From contig NZ_JBFRYC010000002.1 in assembly GCF_040892615.1 (NCBI RefSeq), forward strand, positions 496,001 through 560,000: a DNA stretch of 64,000 nt. Reading direction: 5' to 3'. The notes beneath the pieces were generated by a model, which had not been told where the DNA came from, ran no database searches, and saw only the letters and a list, made by a program, of their open reading frames with translations. Made by a program: the position numbers and the translations under genes. Positions 1 through 8,452 of the stretch are shown here, piece by piece. Each line of letters begins with the position of its first letter. Position 1 is the first letter of the stretch. This stretch comes from Thioclava arctica. GTDB lineage: Bacteria > Pseudomonadota > Alphaproteobacteria > Rhodobacterales > Rhodobacteraceae.

Positions 1-421
1 CTTCACGCTCTTGCATCGCCTGCAACAGCGCGGATTGCGTGCGCGGCGAGGCGCGGTTGATTTCATCTGCCATCAGAAGCTGACAAAACACCGGCCCTTC
101 GAGAAAACGAAATGCCCGGCTGCCATCGGGCGCGGTTTCCAGCACCTCCGAGCCCAAAATATCGGCGGGCATCAGATCGGGCGTGAACTGGATGCGATTC
201 GATCCCAGCCCCATCACGGTCGACAGGGTCTCCACCAGCAGCGTCTTGCCCAAGCCCGGCAAGCCCACAAGCAAGGCATGCCCGCCCGACAGCATCGCAG
301 CCAGAACCAGCTCAACCACCTGGTCCTGCCCGATGAAGCGCCGGTCAATGGAGGCGCGCGCATCCGCAAGCTTCCCCCCAAGACGTTCGATATCCTTCAT
401 CAGCTGTTCAGGCTCGGCCAT
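1..421 (-). CDS. MoxR-family AAA+ ATPase (5' part; 3' end outside window)
   Basis: The reverse strand from the ATG at 421 is open to the window edge and gives 140 residues. The Walker A motif GLPGLGKT lies at about residues 53-60, and a Walker B followed by the family signature (LLMADEINRASPRTQSALLQ) lies near residues 109-128. This arrangement is typical of MoxR ATPases, chaperone-like AAA+ proteins that often work with von Willebrand factor A or DUF58 partners encoded downstream. Those partners would lie to the left of the window. The gene is divergent from the DUF1285 gene at 495 with about 70 bp between them. The forward-strand open frames here are shadows. Identity is secure at family level; the specific client is unknown. 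Confidence 0.93.
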   Translation of the reverse strand, partial: MAEPEQLMKDIERLGGKLADARASIDRRFIGQDQVVELVLAAMLSGGHALLVGLPGLGKTLLVETLSTVMGLGSNRIQFTPDLMPADILGSEVLETAPDGSRAFRFLEGPVFCQLLMADEINRASPRTQSALLQAMQERE

Positions 422-494
422 GACATTCTCCCTCGAGATCCGTATGCTTCCCAGCAAAGCAGATATCCTGGCCTCAAGGAACGGCAAAACTCAC

Positions 495-1088
495 ATGACG
501 GATCACAAAGAGACAGATTCCGCCCATATCCCCTCTGCTGAGGGGCTGGCCAATGCCGCGCGAACGGCCTCAAAAAAAGGCCCGCCACCGGTGCATCTGT
601 GGAACCCGCCCTTTTGCGGCGATCTCGACATGGAAATTCGCGCCGACGGGACTTGGTTTTATCTGGGCACGCCGATTGGGCGGGCACCGCTGGTGCGTTT
701 ATTTGCCTCGATTCTCAAGCTGGAGGACGGCAAATATTTCCTCGTCACCCCGGTCGAGAAAGTGGGCATTCGGGTGCAGGACGCACCATTTGTGGCGGTC
801 GATTTTGAGGCAGAGGGCACGGGCGACGATCAGACCCTGCGCTTTGAAACCAATGTCGGCGACAGCGTTCTGGCCGATGGCGATCACAAAATCCGGGTGC
901 AGCATAGCGCAGACGGCACGCCGCGCCCTTACCTGCATGTGCGCCGTGGCCTTGAGGCGCTGATCGACCGCAAAAGCTTTTATCGGCTGGTCGATCTGGC
1001 GGTGACGCGGCCCCATGAGGGGCAAGATTGGCTGGGCGTGATATCCTGCGGCCAGTTCTTTCCGATCCTGCCCGCCGCGGAGGTCTAA
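495..1088 (+). CDS. DUF1285 family protein
   Basis: A 197-residue soluble protein resembling the DUF1285 family: the WNPPFCGDLDMEIRADGTWF opening and the later LVTPVEKVGIRVQDAPF and HVRRGLEALIDRKSFYRL stretches are characteristic. The family has no established biochemical role. I chose the ATG at 495 rather than upstream starts because AAGGA lies about 14 bases before it, the upstream extension overlaps moxR, and the extension does not look like protein. The stop codon abuts the GTG of the next gene, so the two are probably co-transcribed and translationally coupled. Family assignment is from recognition of conserved residues only; function is unknown. Confidence 0.85.
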   Translation: MTDHKETDSAHIPSAEGLANAARTASKKGPPPVHLWNPPFCGDLDMEIRADGTWFYLGTPIGRAPLVRLFASILKLEDGKYFLVTPVEKVGIRVQDAPFVAVDFEAEGTGDDQTLRFETNVGDSVLADGDHKIRVQHSADGTPRPYLHVRRGLEALIDRKSFYRLVDLAVTRPHEGQDWLGVISCGQFFPILPAAEV

Positions 1089-1841
1089 GTGCCAAAATTT
1101 GCCGCCAACCTGACCTTCCTGTTCACCGAACTGCCCTTCATGGAGCGCTTCGCCGCCGCCAAAGAGGCCGGGTTTGACGCTGTCGAAGTGCTGTTTCCCT
1201 ATGAATTCTCGGCCCAGGAAATGCGCCACGAATTGGTGCGCCATGACCTGACCTTCGTACTGATGAACGTGCCGCCCCCCAATTGGACCGGCGGGGATCG
1301 CGGTTTCGCCGCCGTGCCGGGCTGCGAGGATCGGTTTCGCCGCGATTTCGACCGCGCGATGCGATTTGCCGATGTGCTGGGACCGCGCCACATTCACATC
1401 ATGGCGGGCAAGGCGCGGGGCCTCGTCGCGCGTAAAACCTATATCGACAACCTGACATGGGCGGCGGCGCGCGCGCCCAAACGCTCACTGACGATCGAGC
1501 CGATCAACCCAATCGACATGCCGGGCTATTTTCTCAATGATTTCGATCAGGCAGCCGAGATACTGGACACAGTCGGCGCGCCAAATCTGAACCTGCAATT
1601 TGATGCCTATCACGCCCATGTCCTGACCGAAGACGTGGCCGCGACATGGGACAAGCACAAAGATCGCGCGGTGCATGTGCAATTTGCGAATGCGCCGGGA
1701 CGTGGCGATCCGCGTAGCGGAGAGATCGACCTGAGCGCTTTTTTCAATCAGCTCGATCTCGGCGGCTATGCGGGGTTCGCCTCGGCCGAATATAGGCCTG
1801 TCGGGGAGACGCGCGATGGCTTGGGCTGGTTGCCCACCTAA
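1089..1841 (+). CDS. hyi: Hydroxypyruvate isomerase-like TIM-barrel protein
   Basis: A 250-residue xylose-isomerase-like TIM barrel. The N-terminus (PKFAANLTFLFTELPFMERF), the acidic TIEPIN segment and the FDAYH and HVQFANAPGR segments match the hydroxypyruvate isomerase (Hyi/Gip) subgroup, which interconverts hydroxypyruvate and tartronate semialdehyde in glyoxylate metabolism. The start is a GTG immediately after the TAA of the DUF1285 gene. No other glyoxylate carboligase-pathway gene is adjacent, so the substrate is inferred from family only; related sugar isomerases or epimerases remain possible. The 3' end overlaps the convergent CDF gene by 4 bp. Confidence 0.8.
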   Translation: MPKFAANLTFLFTELPFMERFAAAKEAGFDAVEVLFPYEFSAQEMRHELVRHDLTFVLMNVPPPNWTGGDRGFAAVPGCEDRFRRDFDRAMRFADVLGPRHIHIMAGKARGLVARKTYIDNLTWAAARAPKRSLTIEPINPIDMPGYFLNDFDQAAEILDTVGAPNLNLQFDAYHAHVLTEDVAATWDKHKDRAVHVQFANAPGRGDPRSGEIDLSAFFNQLDLGGYAGFASAEYRPVGETRDGLGWLPT

Positions 1842-2737
1842 TGGGCAAGATGATCGGCACAGCCCGTTAGCACAGTCTCCGGTTCCAGCGTGGCGTGGTG
1901 AATGTCAAAGCGATGCGCGAGCATTTCCTTGGCGCGCGCAATCACCGGGGCGTAATCATCGCCCGCCCCCAGCACCAGATGCGCCTCAACCGAGACCCGC
2001 CGCTCGTCGATCTGCCACAGATGCACGTGATGGACGCTCTGCACGCCTGCAATCTCGGCCAGCGCACCGCTCACTTCGGCCGTGTTCGCCTCGGGGGGTG
2101 TGCCCAACATCAAGATGCGCAACACCGGCTTCAGATCGCCCACGACATGCCACAGAATGAAGACTGAAATCCCGATTGTCAGCAACGGATCGACCAGCCG
2201 CCAATCATAAAGCAGGATCAAAGCGCCTCCGACAATCACCGCCACCGAGGCCCCCGCATCGGCAAGATTGTGCAAGAACGCGGCGCGAATGTTGAGGCTA
2301 TCCTTAGAGAGCGCATAGGTTAGCGCCGCCGTTGCTAGATCAATGATCAGCGCCAATCCGGCCAACCAAACCACGATCCAGCCATCGACCTGCGGCGGTG
2401 CAACAATCCGCCCCAACGCCTCGAAAACCAGCCAGATCGAAATCAGGATCAGCGCAATATAATTCACGAAAGCCGCAACCACCTCGGCGCGCGCCCATCC
2501 GAAACTCATCGCAGCATCCGCCCCGCGCCGCGCCAGCCGCCGCGCCCCAAAGGCCAACACCAGCGCTGCCGCATCCGAGAAATTATGTACCCCATCTGCC
2601 ACCAGCGCCATCGAGCCCGCAATCACCCCGCCCGCAACCTGCGCCACGGTCAAGATCACATTGACCACCACGGCAAAAAGCACCCGATTATCGCCAGCGC
2701 CCTCGCTTAGATGATGATGTTGATGGTCATGTGGCAT
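1838..2737 (-). CDS. Cation diffusion facilitator (CDF) family metal exporter
   Basis: A 299-residue polytopic inner-membrane protein with a histidine-rich N-terminus (HDHQHHH) and about six membrane segments. The metal-binding pairs of transmembrane helices 2 and 5 both read HxxxD (HNFSD near residues 51-55, and HNLAD in the second half). This HD-HD arrangement is associated with zinc or cadmium selectivity in the ZitB/CzcD branch. A cytoplasmic ferredoxin-like C-terminal domain is present, with histidines (HHVHLW). The expected role is proton-driven efflux of Zn2+ or a similar divalent metal. The gene stands alone, convergent with hyi; no metal-responsive regulator is adjacent. Confidence 0.9.
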   Translation of the reverse strand: MPHDHQHHHLSEGAGDNRVLFAVVVNVILTVAQVAGGVIAGSMALVADGVHNFSDAAALVLAFGARRLARRGADAAMSFGWARAEVVAAFVNYIALILISIWLVFEALGRIVAPPQVDGWIVVWLAGLALIIDLATAALTYALSKDSLNIRAAFLHNLADAGASVAVIVGGALILLYDWRLVDPLLTIGISVFILWHVVGDLKPVLRILMLGTPPEANTAEVSGALAEIAGVQSVHHVHLWQIDERRVSVEAHLVLGAGDDYAPVIARAKEMLAHRFDIHHATLEPETVLTGCADHLAH

Positions 2738-2812
2738 CGCGTTCCTGTCTCTTTCTGGCGGTGTTCTTTTGGTTCTGGCGGTGTTCCTTTGGCGCGCGTG
2801 GAACGCTCCGCG

Positions 2813-2871
2813 GGGAGTATTTAGGGCTAGATGAAACGTGGTGTGGCTTTCATCTAGCCCTAAATACTCCC
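2813..2871. repeat. Perfect long inverted repeat (24-bp arms, 11-bp loop) of a Rhodobacterales intergenic palindrome family
   Basis: Positions 2813-2836 and 2848-2871 are exact reverse complements around an 11-base loop. Each arm begins GGGAGTATTTAGGGCTAGAT. Both arms are preceded by GC-rich sequence (CTCCGC on one side, CCTCCGGC on the other strand), so the element looks like two copies of one short repeat placed head to head. There is no T-run, so it is not a simple Rho-independent terminator, although a transcript of polA would fold strongly here. It lies between the 3' end of polA and the 5' end of the CDF gene. Confidence 0.85.
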
Positions 2872-2911
2872 GCCGGAGGCATCCGCACTATCACTCCACG
2901 CCCCGTGTGTC

Positions 2912-5728
2912 TCAATGCGCCTCAGCCCAGCTTGCCCCTTGCCCGGCATCAACGACCAGCGGCACCGAAAGTTTCATCACCGGTTCCGCCGCACCCACCA
3001 TCGTGGCGCGCGCAGCAGCAATCAGATCATCAATCGCGCCGTTCTCGACTTCAAAGATCAATTCGTCATGAACCTGCAGCAGCATCGTCGCGGGCAGCCC
3101 CGCGATGGCGGCGGGCATTCGGATCATCGCTCGCCGGATAATATCAGCCGCCGCCCCTTGAATCGGCGCGTTGATCGCGGCGCGTTTGGCAAATCCCGCC
3201 GACGGGCCTTTAGAGGTGATTTCGGGGGTATGGATTTTGCGGCCAAACAGGGTTTGGACGAATTTATGCTCTTTCGCGAAGGCCACCGTGTCGTCCATGT
3301 ATTGGCGAATACCCGGGAAGCGTTCGAAATAGCGGTCGATAAAGCCCTGCGCCTCGGCGCGCGGAATGCGCAAATTGCGCGCAAGACCAAAGCCGGAAAT
3401 CCCATAGATCACGCCGAAATTGATTGCCTTGGCCTTACGGCGAATGTCAGAGGTCATCTGATCGAGCGGCACATCGAACATTTCCGAAGCCGTCATCGCG
3501 TGAATATCCAAACCCTCTTTGAAGGCCTGTTTCATCTCGGGCAGATCGGCGACATGGGCGAGGATACGCAGCTCGATCTGGCTATAATCGAGCGAGACGA
3601 TCTTCATCCCCGGCCCCGCGACAAACGCCTCGCGGATACGGCGACCTTCCTCGGAGCGCACGGGAATATTCTGCAAGTTCGGATCGGTCGAGGCGAGACG
3701 ACCGGTATTGGCCCCGGCGATGGAGTAGGACGTGTGCACGCGCCCCGTTTCCGGGTTCACATGGGTTTGCAGCGCATCCGTATAGGTCGATTTCAGCTTG
3801 GCGATCTGGCGCCAATCCAGCACCCGAGCCGCCAGTTTCGCTGCCTGCGGATTCACATCTTCCAGCGTGGTGACGTCTTCGAGCACGTCTGCGCCGGTAC
3901 CATAAGCGCCCGTCTTGCCCTTCTTACCGCCCTCGACGCCCATTTTTTCGAACAGGATTTCGCCCAGCTGCTTGGGCGAGCCTACGTTAAACGGCGTGCC
4001 TGCGATCTGCGCGATCTCGTCTTCCAGCCCGGCCATTTTCTGCGCGAATGCGTTGGACATGCGCGATAGAACCTGCGCGTCCACCTTGACCCCCGCCATT
4101 TCCATATCGGCCAGAACCGGCACCATCGGGCGTTCCAGCGTTTCAAAGACCGTGGTGACCTGTTCGCGATGCAGGCGCGGCTTGAATTGCTGCCAGAGCC
4201 GCAAGGTGATATCAGCATCCTCGGCGGCGTAACGCGTGGCGGTGTCGATCGCGACCTTGTCAAAGGTGATCTGGGATTTGCCCGAGCCGATCAGATCCTT
4301 AATCGGGATCGGCTGGTGGTTGAGATAGCGATCTGAGAGCGCATCCATACCGTGATTGTGCAGCCCCGAGAACATCGCGTAGCTCATCAGCATCGTGTCA
4401 TCGATCGGGGCGACGCGAATGCCGTGACGCGCGAAAATCTTGAAGTCATATTTCATGTTCTGCCCGATCTTGAGGATCGAGTCATCCTCCAGCACGGGTT
4501 TGAGCAGCGCCAGCGCCGCATCCATATCCATCTGCCCCTCGGCGCGAGCCGTTCCGCCAAACAGATCATCCTCGCCCATGGAGTGGCCCAGCGGAATATA
4601 GGCCGCCTGGCCCGCCTTGATGCACAGCGACACACCGACCAGATCAGCCTGCATTTCGTCCAGCGAGGTTGTCTCGGTATCGACCGCAACCCAACCGCGC
4701 GCGCGAGCTTGATCGAGCCATTTCTCTAACGTCTTGGCATCGCGGATACAGACGTAGCTTTCCGGCGTGATTGGGGGGGCGTCTTGCGCAGGTGTTGCCG
4801 CGTCCGTCGAGGCGGTGATCTCAATCGCGGGCGGTGGCTCGGCGTTGAATTTCTCAGCGACGCGGCGGGTGAGCGTGCGAAATTCCATCCGGTTCAGGAA
4901 ATCGAGCAGCGTTTCCACCAGCGGTTCGCGGATCTCCAAGTCATCGAGCGTAAAGGTGATCGGCGTTTGCGGGTCCAGCGTTACCAACTGCTTGGACAGC
5001 CGGATCTGATCCGCATTATCGACCAGCGATTCACGGCGTTTGGGCTGTTTGATTTCGCTTGCGCGCGCCAACAGCGTTTCCAGATCACCATATTCATTGA
5101 TCAGTAAGGCCGCCGTTTTCACCCCGATCCCCGGCGCGCCAGGGATGTTGTCGACCGAATCGCCCGCCAGCGCTTGCACGTCGACCACGCGATCCGGGCC
5201 CACGCCGAATTTCGCCTCGACCTCTTCGACACCGATGGCGCGATTCTTCATCGCATCGAACATCTCGACGCCGCCACCGACCAGTTGCATCAAATCCTTA
5301 TCCGAAGAAATGATCGTCACCCGCCCGCCCGCTTCGCGCGCCTGACGCGCCAGCGTGGCGATGATGTCATCTGCCTCATAGCCCTCAAGTTCCTCGCAGG
5401 CGATATTGAAGGCGCGCGTGGCCTCTCGGGTCAGCGGCATTTGCGGGCGCAAATCTTGAGGCATCTCATCGCGATTGGCCTTGTATTTGTCATACATGTC
5501 GTTGCGAAACGTATGGCTGCCCTTGTCGAAAATCACTGCCGCATGGGTGGGCGCATCAGAGCCTTTGGCGTCCTCGATATATTTCCACAGCATGTTGCAA
5601 AACCCGGCCACAGCGCCAATCGGCAAGCCATCGGATTTACGCGTCAGCGGCGGCAGCGCGTGATAGGCGCGAAAGATAAAGGCCGATCCGTCGATCAGAT
5701 GCAGGTGACAACCTTTGCCGAATGCCAT
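2912..5728 (-). CDS. polA: DNA polymerase I
   Basis: A 938-residue three-domain polymerase for Okazaki fragment maturation and repair synthesis. The N-terminal 5' nuclease domain opens with LHLIDGSAFIFRAYHALPPL. The central 3'-5' exonuclease domain retains the acidic DTETTS motif, so proofreading is probably active, unlike in the Taq enzyme. The C-terminal polymerase domain has motif A (DYSQIELRILAH), motif B (RRKAKAINFGVIYGISGFG) and motif C (QVHDELIFEV). The open frame extends 41 codons upstream, but I place the start at 5728 because AAGGAGAA lies 8 bases before that ATG and the domain begins at once. The gene reads away from the 44-aa gene at 5905. Confidence 0.97.
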   Translation of the reverse strand: MAFGKGCHLHLIDGSAFIFRAYHALPPLTRKSDGLPIGAVAGFCNMLWKYIEDAKGSDAPTHAAVIFDKGSHTFRNDMYDKYKANRDEMPQDLRPQMPLTREATRAFNIACEELEGYEADDIIATLARQAREAGGRVTIISSDKDLMQLVGGGVEMFDAMKNRAIGVEEVEAKFGVGPDRVVDVQALAGDSVDNIPGAPGIGVKTAALLINEYGDLETLLARASEIKQPKRRESLVDNADQIRLSKQLVTLDPQTPITFTLDDLEIREPLVETLLDFLNRMEFRTLTRRVAEKFNAEPPPAIEITASTDAATPAQDAPPITPESYVCIRDAKTLEKWLDQARARGWVAVDTETTSLDEMQADLVGVSLCIKAGQAAYIPLGHSMGEDDLFGGTARAEGQMDMDAALALLKPVLEDDSILKIGQNMKYDFKIFARHGIRVAPIDDTMLMSYAMFSGLHNHGMDALSDRYLNHQPIPIKDLIGSGKSQITFDKVAIDTATRYAAEDADITLRLWQQFKPRLHREQVTTVFETLERPMVPVLADMEMAGVKVDAQVLSRMSNAFAQKMAGLEDEIAQIAGTPFNVGSPKQLGEILFEKMGVEGGKKGKTGAYGTGADVLEDVTTLEDVNPQAAKLAARVLDWRQIAKLKSTYTDALQTHVNPETGRVHTSYSIAGANTGRLASTDPNLQNIPVRSEEGRRIREAFVAGPGMKIVSLDYSQIELRILAHVADLPEMKQAFKEGLDIHAMTASEMFDVPLDQMTSDIRRKAKAINFGVIYGISGFGLARNLRIPRAEAQGFIDRYFERFPGIRQYMDDTVAFAKEHKFVQTLFGRKIHTPEITSKGPSAGFAKRAAINAPIQGAAADIIRRAMIRMPAAIAGLPATMLLQVHDELIFEVENGAIDDLIAAARATMVGAAEPVMKLSVPLVVDAGQGASWAEAH

Positions 5729-5904
5729 GAAAACAGTTCTCCTTCGCGCGCTTTGGATAGGTTGTGCCACAGCGCGCCACGCAGTGCCAGCACTCGCCCG
5801 TCTTCGCGCGAGCCCTTGCGCAAAACCCCGTGATGGCCCATCTGTCTGCAAAGACTGCGTAAAAGGATCAGGTGATGGATTATTCCAAATCAGGAGGTGC
5901 CAAT

Positions 5905-6039
5905 ATGGCCAAACATGCCCCCGCCCATAGCGAACACAACGCCAAGGGTTCGAAAAAGAACCCCTATGGCAAAGCTGCCCCTAAGGCCGAATTGCTGGCG
6001 CGCATGAAGGCCGCCGCCGAAAAGAAAAAGGACGGCTAA
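5905..6039 (+). CDS. Small basic protein of 44 aa, unknown function
   Basis: A very short gene starting MAKHAPAHSEHNAKGSKKNP and ending in a lysine-rich tail (EKKKDG). A strong Shine-Dalgarno sequence (AGGAGG at 5892-5897) sits 7 bases before the ATG, which is the main argument for translation. The product is hydrophilic and highly basic, has no membrane segment or cysteine, and is probably disordered. I recall similar small lysine-rich proteins in related genomes but cannot name a family. Its last codons overlap the stem of a terminator that serves the opposite-strand zinc-finger gene. Nothing in the neighbourhood indicates a function. Confidence 0.72.
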   Translation: MAKHAPAHSEHNAKGSKKNPYGKAAPKAELLARMKAAAEKKKDG

Positions 6040-6048
6040 ACGCCGCCC
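6021..6048 (-). terminator. Rho-independent terminator of the zf-CHCC gene
   Basis: Read on the reverse strand, GGGCGGC, a 5-base loop and GCCGTCC (one G-U pair) are followed by TTTTTCTTT. It starts 25 bases after the stop of the reverse-strand zinc-finger gene. It lies entirely within the last codons and stop region of the 44-aa forward gene, so its U-tract is antisense to that gene's lysine codons. Confidence 0.7.
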
Positions 6049-6072
6049 TTCTGACATAAACACGAACTGCGT

Positions 6073-6279
6073 TCAGTGATCGTCATGCGCATGTTCGCGG
6101 TCGATCACATATTTCTTATCGCAATAACCACATTCCACGAACCCAGTGTCGCGCGGGATCGAAAGCCAGACGCGCGGATGGCCCAACGCGCCCTCGCCGC
6201 CATCGCAGGCGACTTTCCAATGCGTGACGATCTCGATCTCGGGGGCCTCAGGGGTCGGGTGCGAAGAGGTGGCAGTCAT
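6073..6279 (-). CDS. zf-CHCC zinc-finger domain protein (NDUFS6-like)
   Basis: A 68-residue protein with the CHCC zinc-finger layout: VACDGGEGALGHPRVWLSIP followed by FVECGYCDKKYV. The spacing Cys, His, Cys-x2-Cys is that of the domain found in mitochondrial complex I subunit NDUFS6 and in small alphaproteobacterial proteins. A role near respiratory complex I is therefore possible but not shown here; no nuo gene is close. I place the start at the ATG at 6279 because GGAG lies 6 bases upstream; a TTG at 6306 in the same frame has no ribosome-binding site. It is probably transcribed alone, with its own terminator. Confidence 0.85.
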   Translation of the reverse strand: MTATSSHPTPEAPEIEIVTHWKVACDGGEGALGHPRVWLSIPRDTGFVECGYCDKKYVIDREHAHDDH

Positions 6280-6361
6280 GGCGGCTCCATCTATATAAGG
6301 GCGCAAAGGGGCGCGCCCATCCGTTGGGCGCCATTCTAACTATCACGAAAGGCGGGGCAAG

Positions 6362-7294
6362 TTGGAACAGCAGGCAATTGAGGTCAAAGGTCTACGCAAG
6401 ACCTATGCGGGCAGCAAAAAGCAAGAACCGAAAGAGGCGCTGAAAGGGCTGGATCTGTCAATCCCGGCGGGCACGATCTTTGGGCTTTTGGGCCCCAATG
6501 GCGCAGGCAAATCGACCCTGATCAATATTCTGGCGGGTCTGGTGAAAAAAACCGATGGGCAAGTTGTGATCTGGGGGTTTGACCAAGATGTGAACCCGCG
6601 CCAGTCGCGTGCCGCCATCGGCGTGATGCCGCAAGAAATCAACATGGACCCGTTTTTCACGCCGCGCGCGGCACTGGAAACACAGGCTGGGCTGTATGGT
6701 GTGCCTAAATCGGAACGCTGGACCGATGAGATTTTGGAGCTTGTGGGCCTAAGCGACAAGGCCGAGGCCTATGCTCGCGCCCTTTCGGGCGGGATGAAGC
6801 GGCGCTTGTTGCTGGCCAAGGCACTGGTGCATCGGCCGCAAATTCTGGTGCTCGATGAGCCCACCGCCGGCGTCGATATCGAATTGCGCGCGATGCTGTG
6901 GCGCAATGTGCGCAAGCTGAACGAACGGGGAATGACGATCATCCTGACCACCCATTACCTCGAAGAGGCCGAGGAAATGTGTGACGAAATCGCCATCATC
7001 AACCACGGCGAGTTGATCGTGCGCGACACCACCGCCAACCTGCTGGGCCGGATGGATCGCAAGGCGCTGGTTGTTGAACCGCGCAACCCCGCGCCCGATC
7101 ACATTGCACTGCCCGACGGCGTCAAGATGGACAAGCGCCCCGGCGGGCGGCTCGCCTTTACCTATTCGCGCAGACAGACCGGACCCGAAGATATTCTTGA
7201 CGCGATCCGCGCGGCAGGCATCGAAATTCGCGATGTGGCGACCGAACAGCCCGGGCTGGAAGAGGTTTTCGTCTCACTGACCTCAAGTCAGTGA
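6362..7294 (+). CDS. ABC transporter ATP-binding protein (YadG/CcmA type)
   Basis: A 310-residue ATPase subunit with Walker A (GPNGAGKST), the ABC signature (LSGGMKRRLLLAKAL), Walker B (ILVLDEPTAGVD) and a switch histidine (TTHYLEEAEEM). The long C-terminal part ending in GLEEVFVSLT is typical of ABC-2 exporters of the drug/polysaccharide YadG class. The start appears to be TTG at 6362, preceded by AAAGGCGGGG. No ABC-2 permease gene lies on either side: the next gene is convergent. The partner must be encoded elsewhere or this copy is an orphan. The substrate cannot be inferred. Confidence 0.88.
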   Translation: MEQQAIEVKGLRKTYAGSKKQEPKEALKGLDLSIPAGTIFGLLGPNGAGKSTLINILAGLVKKTDGQVVIWGFDQDVNPRQSRAAIGVMPQEINMDPFFTPRAALETQAGLYGVPKSERWTDEILELVGLSDKAEAYARALSGGMKRRLLLAKALVHRPQILVLDEPTAGVDIELRAMLWRNVRKLNERGMTIILTTHYLEEAEEMCDEIAIINHGELIVRDTTANLLGRMDRKALVVEPRNPAPDHIALPDGVKMDKRPGGRLAFTYSRRQTGPEDILDAIRAAGIEIRDVATEQPGLEEVFVSLTSSQ

Positions 7295-7353
7295 GGCAGG
7301 ACACCTCGCTTGGCGAATAGCGGGCAGCCGCATCGCGATAGCGCGGCCCCCTC

Positions 7354-8403
7354 TTACAGGTTGTCTTGAACGCCAAACCCTTCAGGAATTGTCGCCTGCC
7401 CGTCAAGCACCAGATCGATCATGACCTGCGCCACTTTCGGGGCCATGCCAAAGCCAATTTTGAACCCACCATTGGCGATGAAATGCCCCGGTCGATCGGG
7501 CCAAGCCCCCAGCATCGGTGCGCGCGATTTTGCACGCGGGCGCACCCCGGCCCATCGGTCGATCACGCGCGCTTGCGCCAGCGCAGGACACAGGCGGCGG
7601 GCGGTGTCGATCAGTGTCTCAAGCTGGGCATCGGTCGTGTCGGGGGTGTCAAATTCACGCTCGGAGGTCGAGCCAATTGCGACCGTGCCATCGGCGTGTG
7701 GCACGAGATGCAGGCTGTCGGCATAGATTTGCGGCGCAACGCCCGCGTCATGGCGCAACAACGCGGATTGCCCTTTGACACCGTTGCCCATTGGCCTGCC
7801 GAAAGCAGCACTCAGATCGGCCAAGCCGGGGGCACCGGTGGCGTGGATCACCGGGCCGATCTCGGCCCCCTCGCCAATCACGATCTCGACGCCCATCGCC
7901 TGCAAAGCCGCAACAAGGGCAGCACCAGCGGCACGCGGCGCGGCACGCGCGCTTAGTGTGTCATGGATCACCAGCCCCGTGGGTGAGGGCGGCGCGAAGG
8001 GGGCGAACTGCGCCGCCTCGACCACCTGCCACGTCGCGCGCCCCTGCCATAGATCGGCGGCGCTTGCCGCGCGTTCCTGCGCGCGAGCGATCTGCGCCTC
8101 GTCCATCAGCGGCTGGATGCGCCCGATGCGACCATAGCCCGGATCGCGCCCGCCGATCTGCGCGACCTCAGCCCAGAAGGACTCAGCCATCATCAGGCTT
8201 TCAAATTGAAATTGCTTCTTGGCGTTCCAGTTTTCGGGCACATGCGGGGCAAGCGCGCCGACATGCCCGCCCGAACTGCCCGCGCCAATCCGCTCGGCCT
8301 CGATCAGGCGGACCTTCGCGCCACGCCGCGCGCCTTGATAGGCGATGGCAAGGCCAAAGATACCGCCACCGCGCACTGTCAGATCGGGTCGCCCGCTTGT
8401 CAT
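7354..8403 (-). CDS. FAD-dependent oxidoreductase (DAO family), MnmC C-domain-like by context
   Basis: A 349-residue flavoprotein with the dinucleotide-binding start LTVRGGGIFGLAIAYQGARR and a C-terminal FIANGGFKIGFGMAP segment, as in D-amino-acid oxidase/glycine oxidase-like enzymes. It is divergent from mnmD with only about 50 bp between their starts. In E. coli the MnmC protein fuses a methyltransferase domain to exactly this type of flavin domain, which converts cmnm5U34 to nm5U34 in tRNA. The context suggests this is the unlinked oxidoreductase half, but the sequence alone cannot exclude a general amino-acid oxidase. Confidence 0.78.
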   Translation of the reverse strand: MTSGRPDLTVRGGGIFGLAIAYQGARRGAKVRLIEAERIGAGSSGGHVGALAPHVPENWNAKKQFQFESLMMAESFWAEVAQIGGRDPGYGRIGRIQPLMDEAQIARAQERAASAADLWQGRATWQVVEAAQFAPFAPPSPTGLVIHDTLSARAAPRAAGAALVAALQAMGVEIVIGEGAEIGPVIHATGAPGLADLSAAFGRPMGNGVKGQSALLRHDAGVAPQIYADSLHLVPHADGTVAIGSTSEREFDTPDTTDAQLETLIDTARRLCPALAQARVIDRWAGVRPRAKSRAPMLGAWPDRPGHFIANGGFKIGFGMAPKVAQVMIDLVLDGQATIPEGFGVQDNL

Positions 8404-8452
8404 TCGCCGTTCCTTGCTCCAATGCTCGGATCAAAGCAACGGACTATCCCTG

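Noticed and set aside
183..494. N-terminal extension of the DUF1285 frame and a second forward frame from 11
   Set aside because: They lie antisense to the MoxR gene, whose reverse-strand translation shows intact Walker motifs.
699..1397. 232-codon reverse frame
   Set aside because: Antisense to the DUF1285 and hyi genes; no recognisable motif, low-complexity composition typical of GC-rich shadows.
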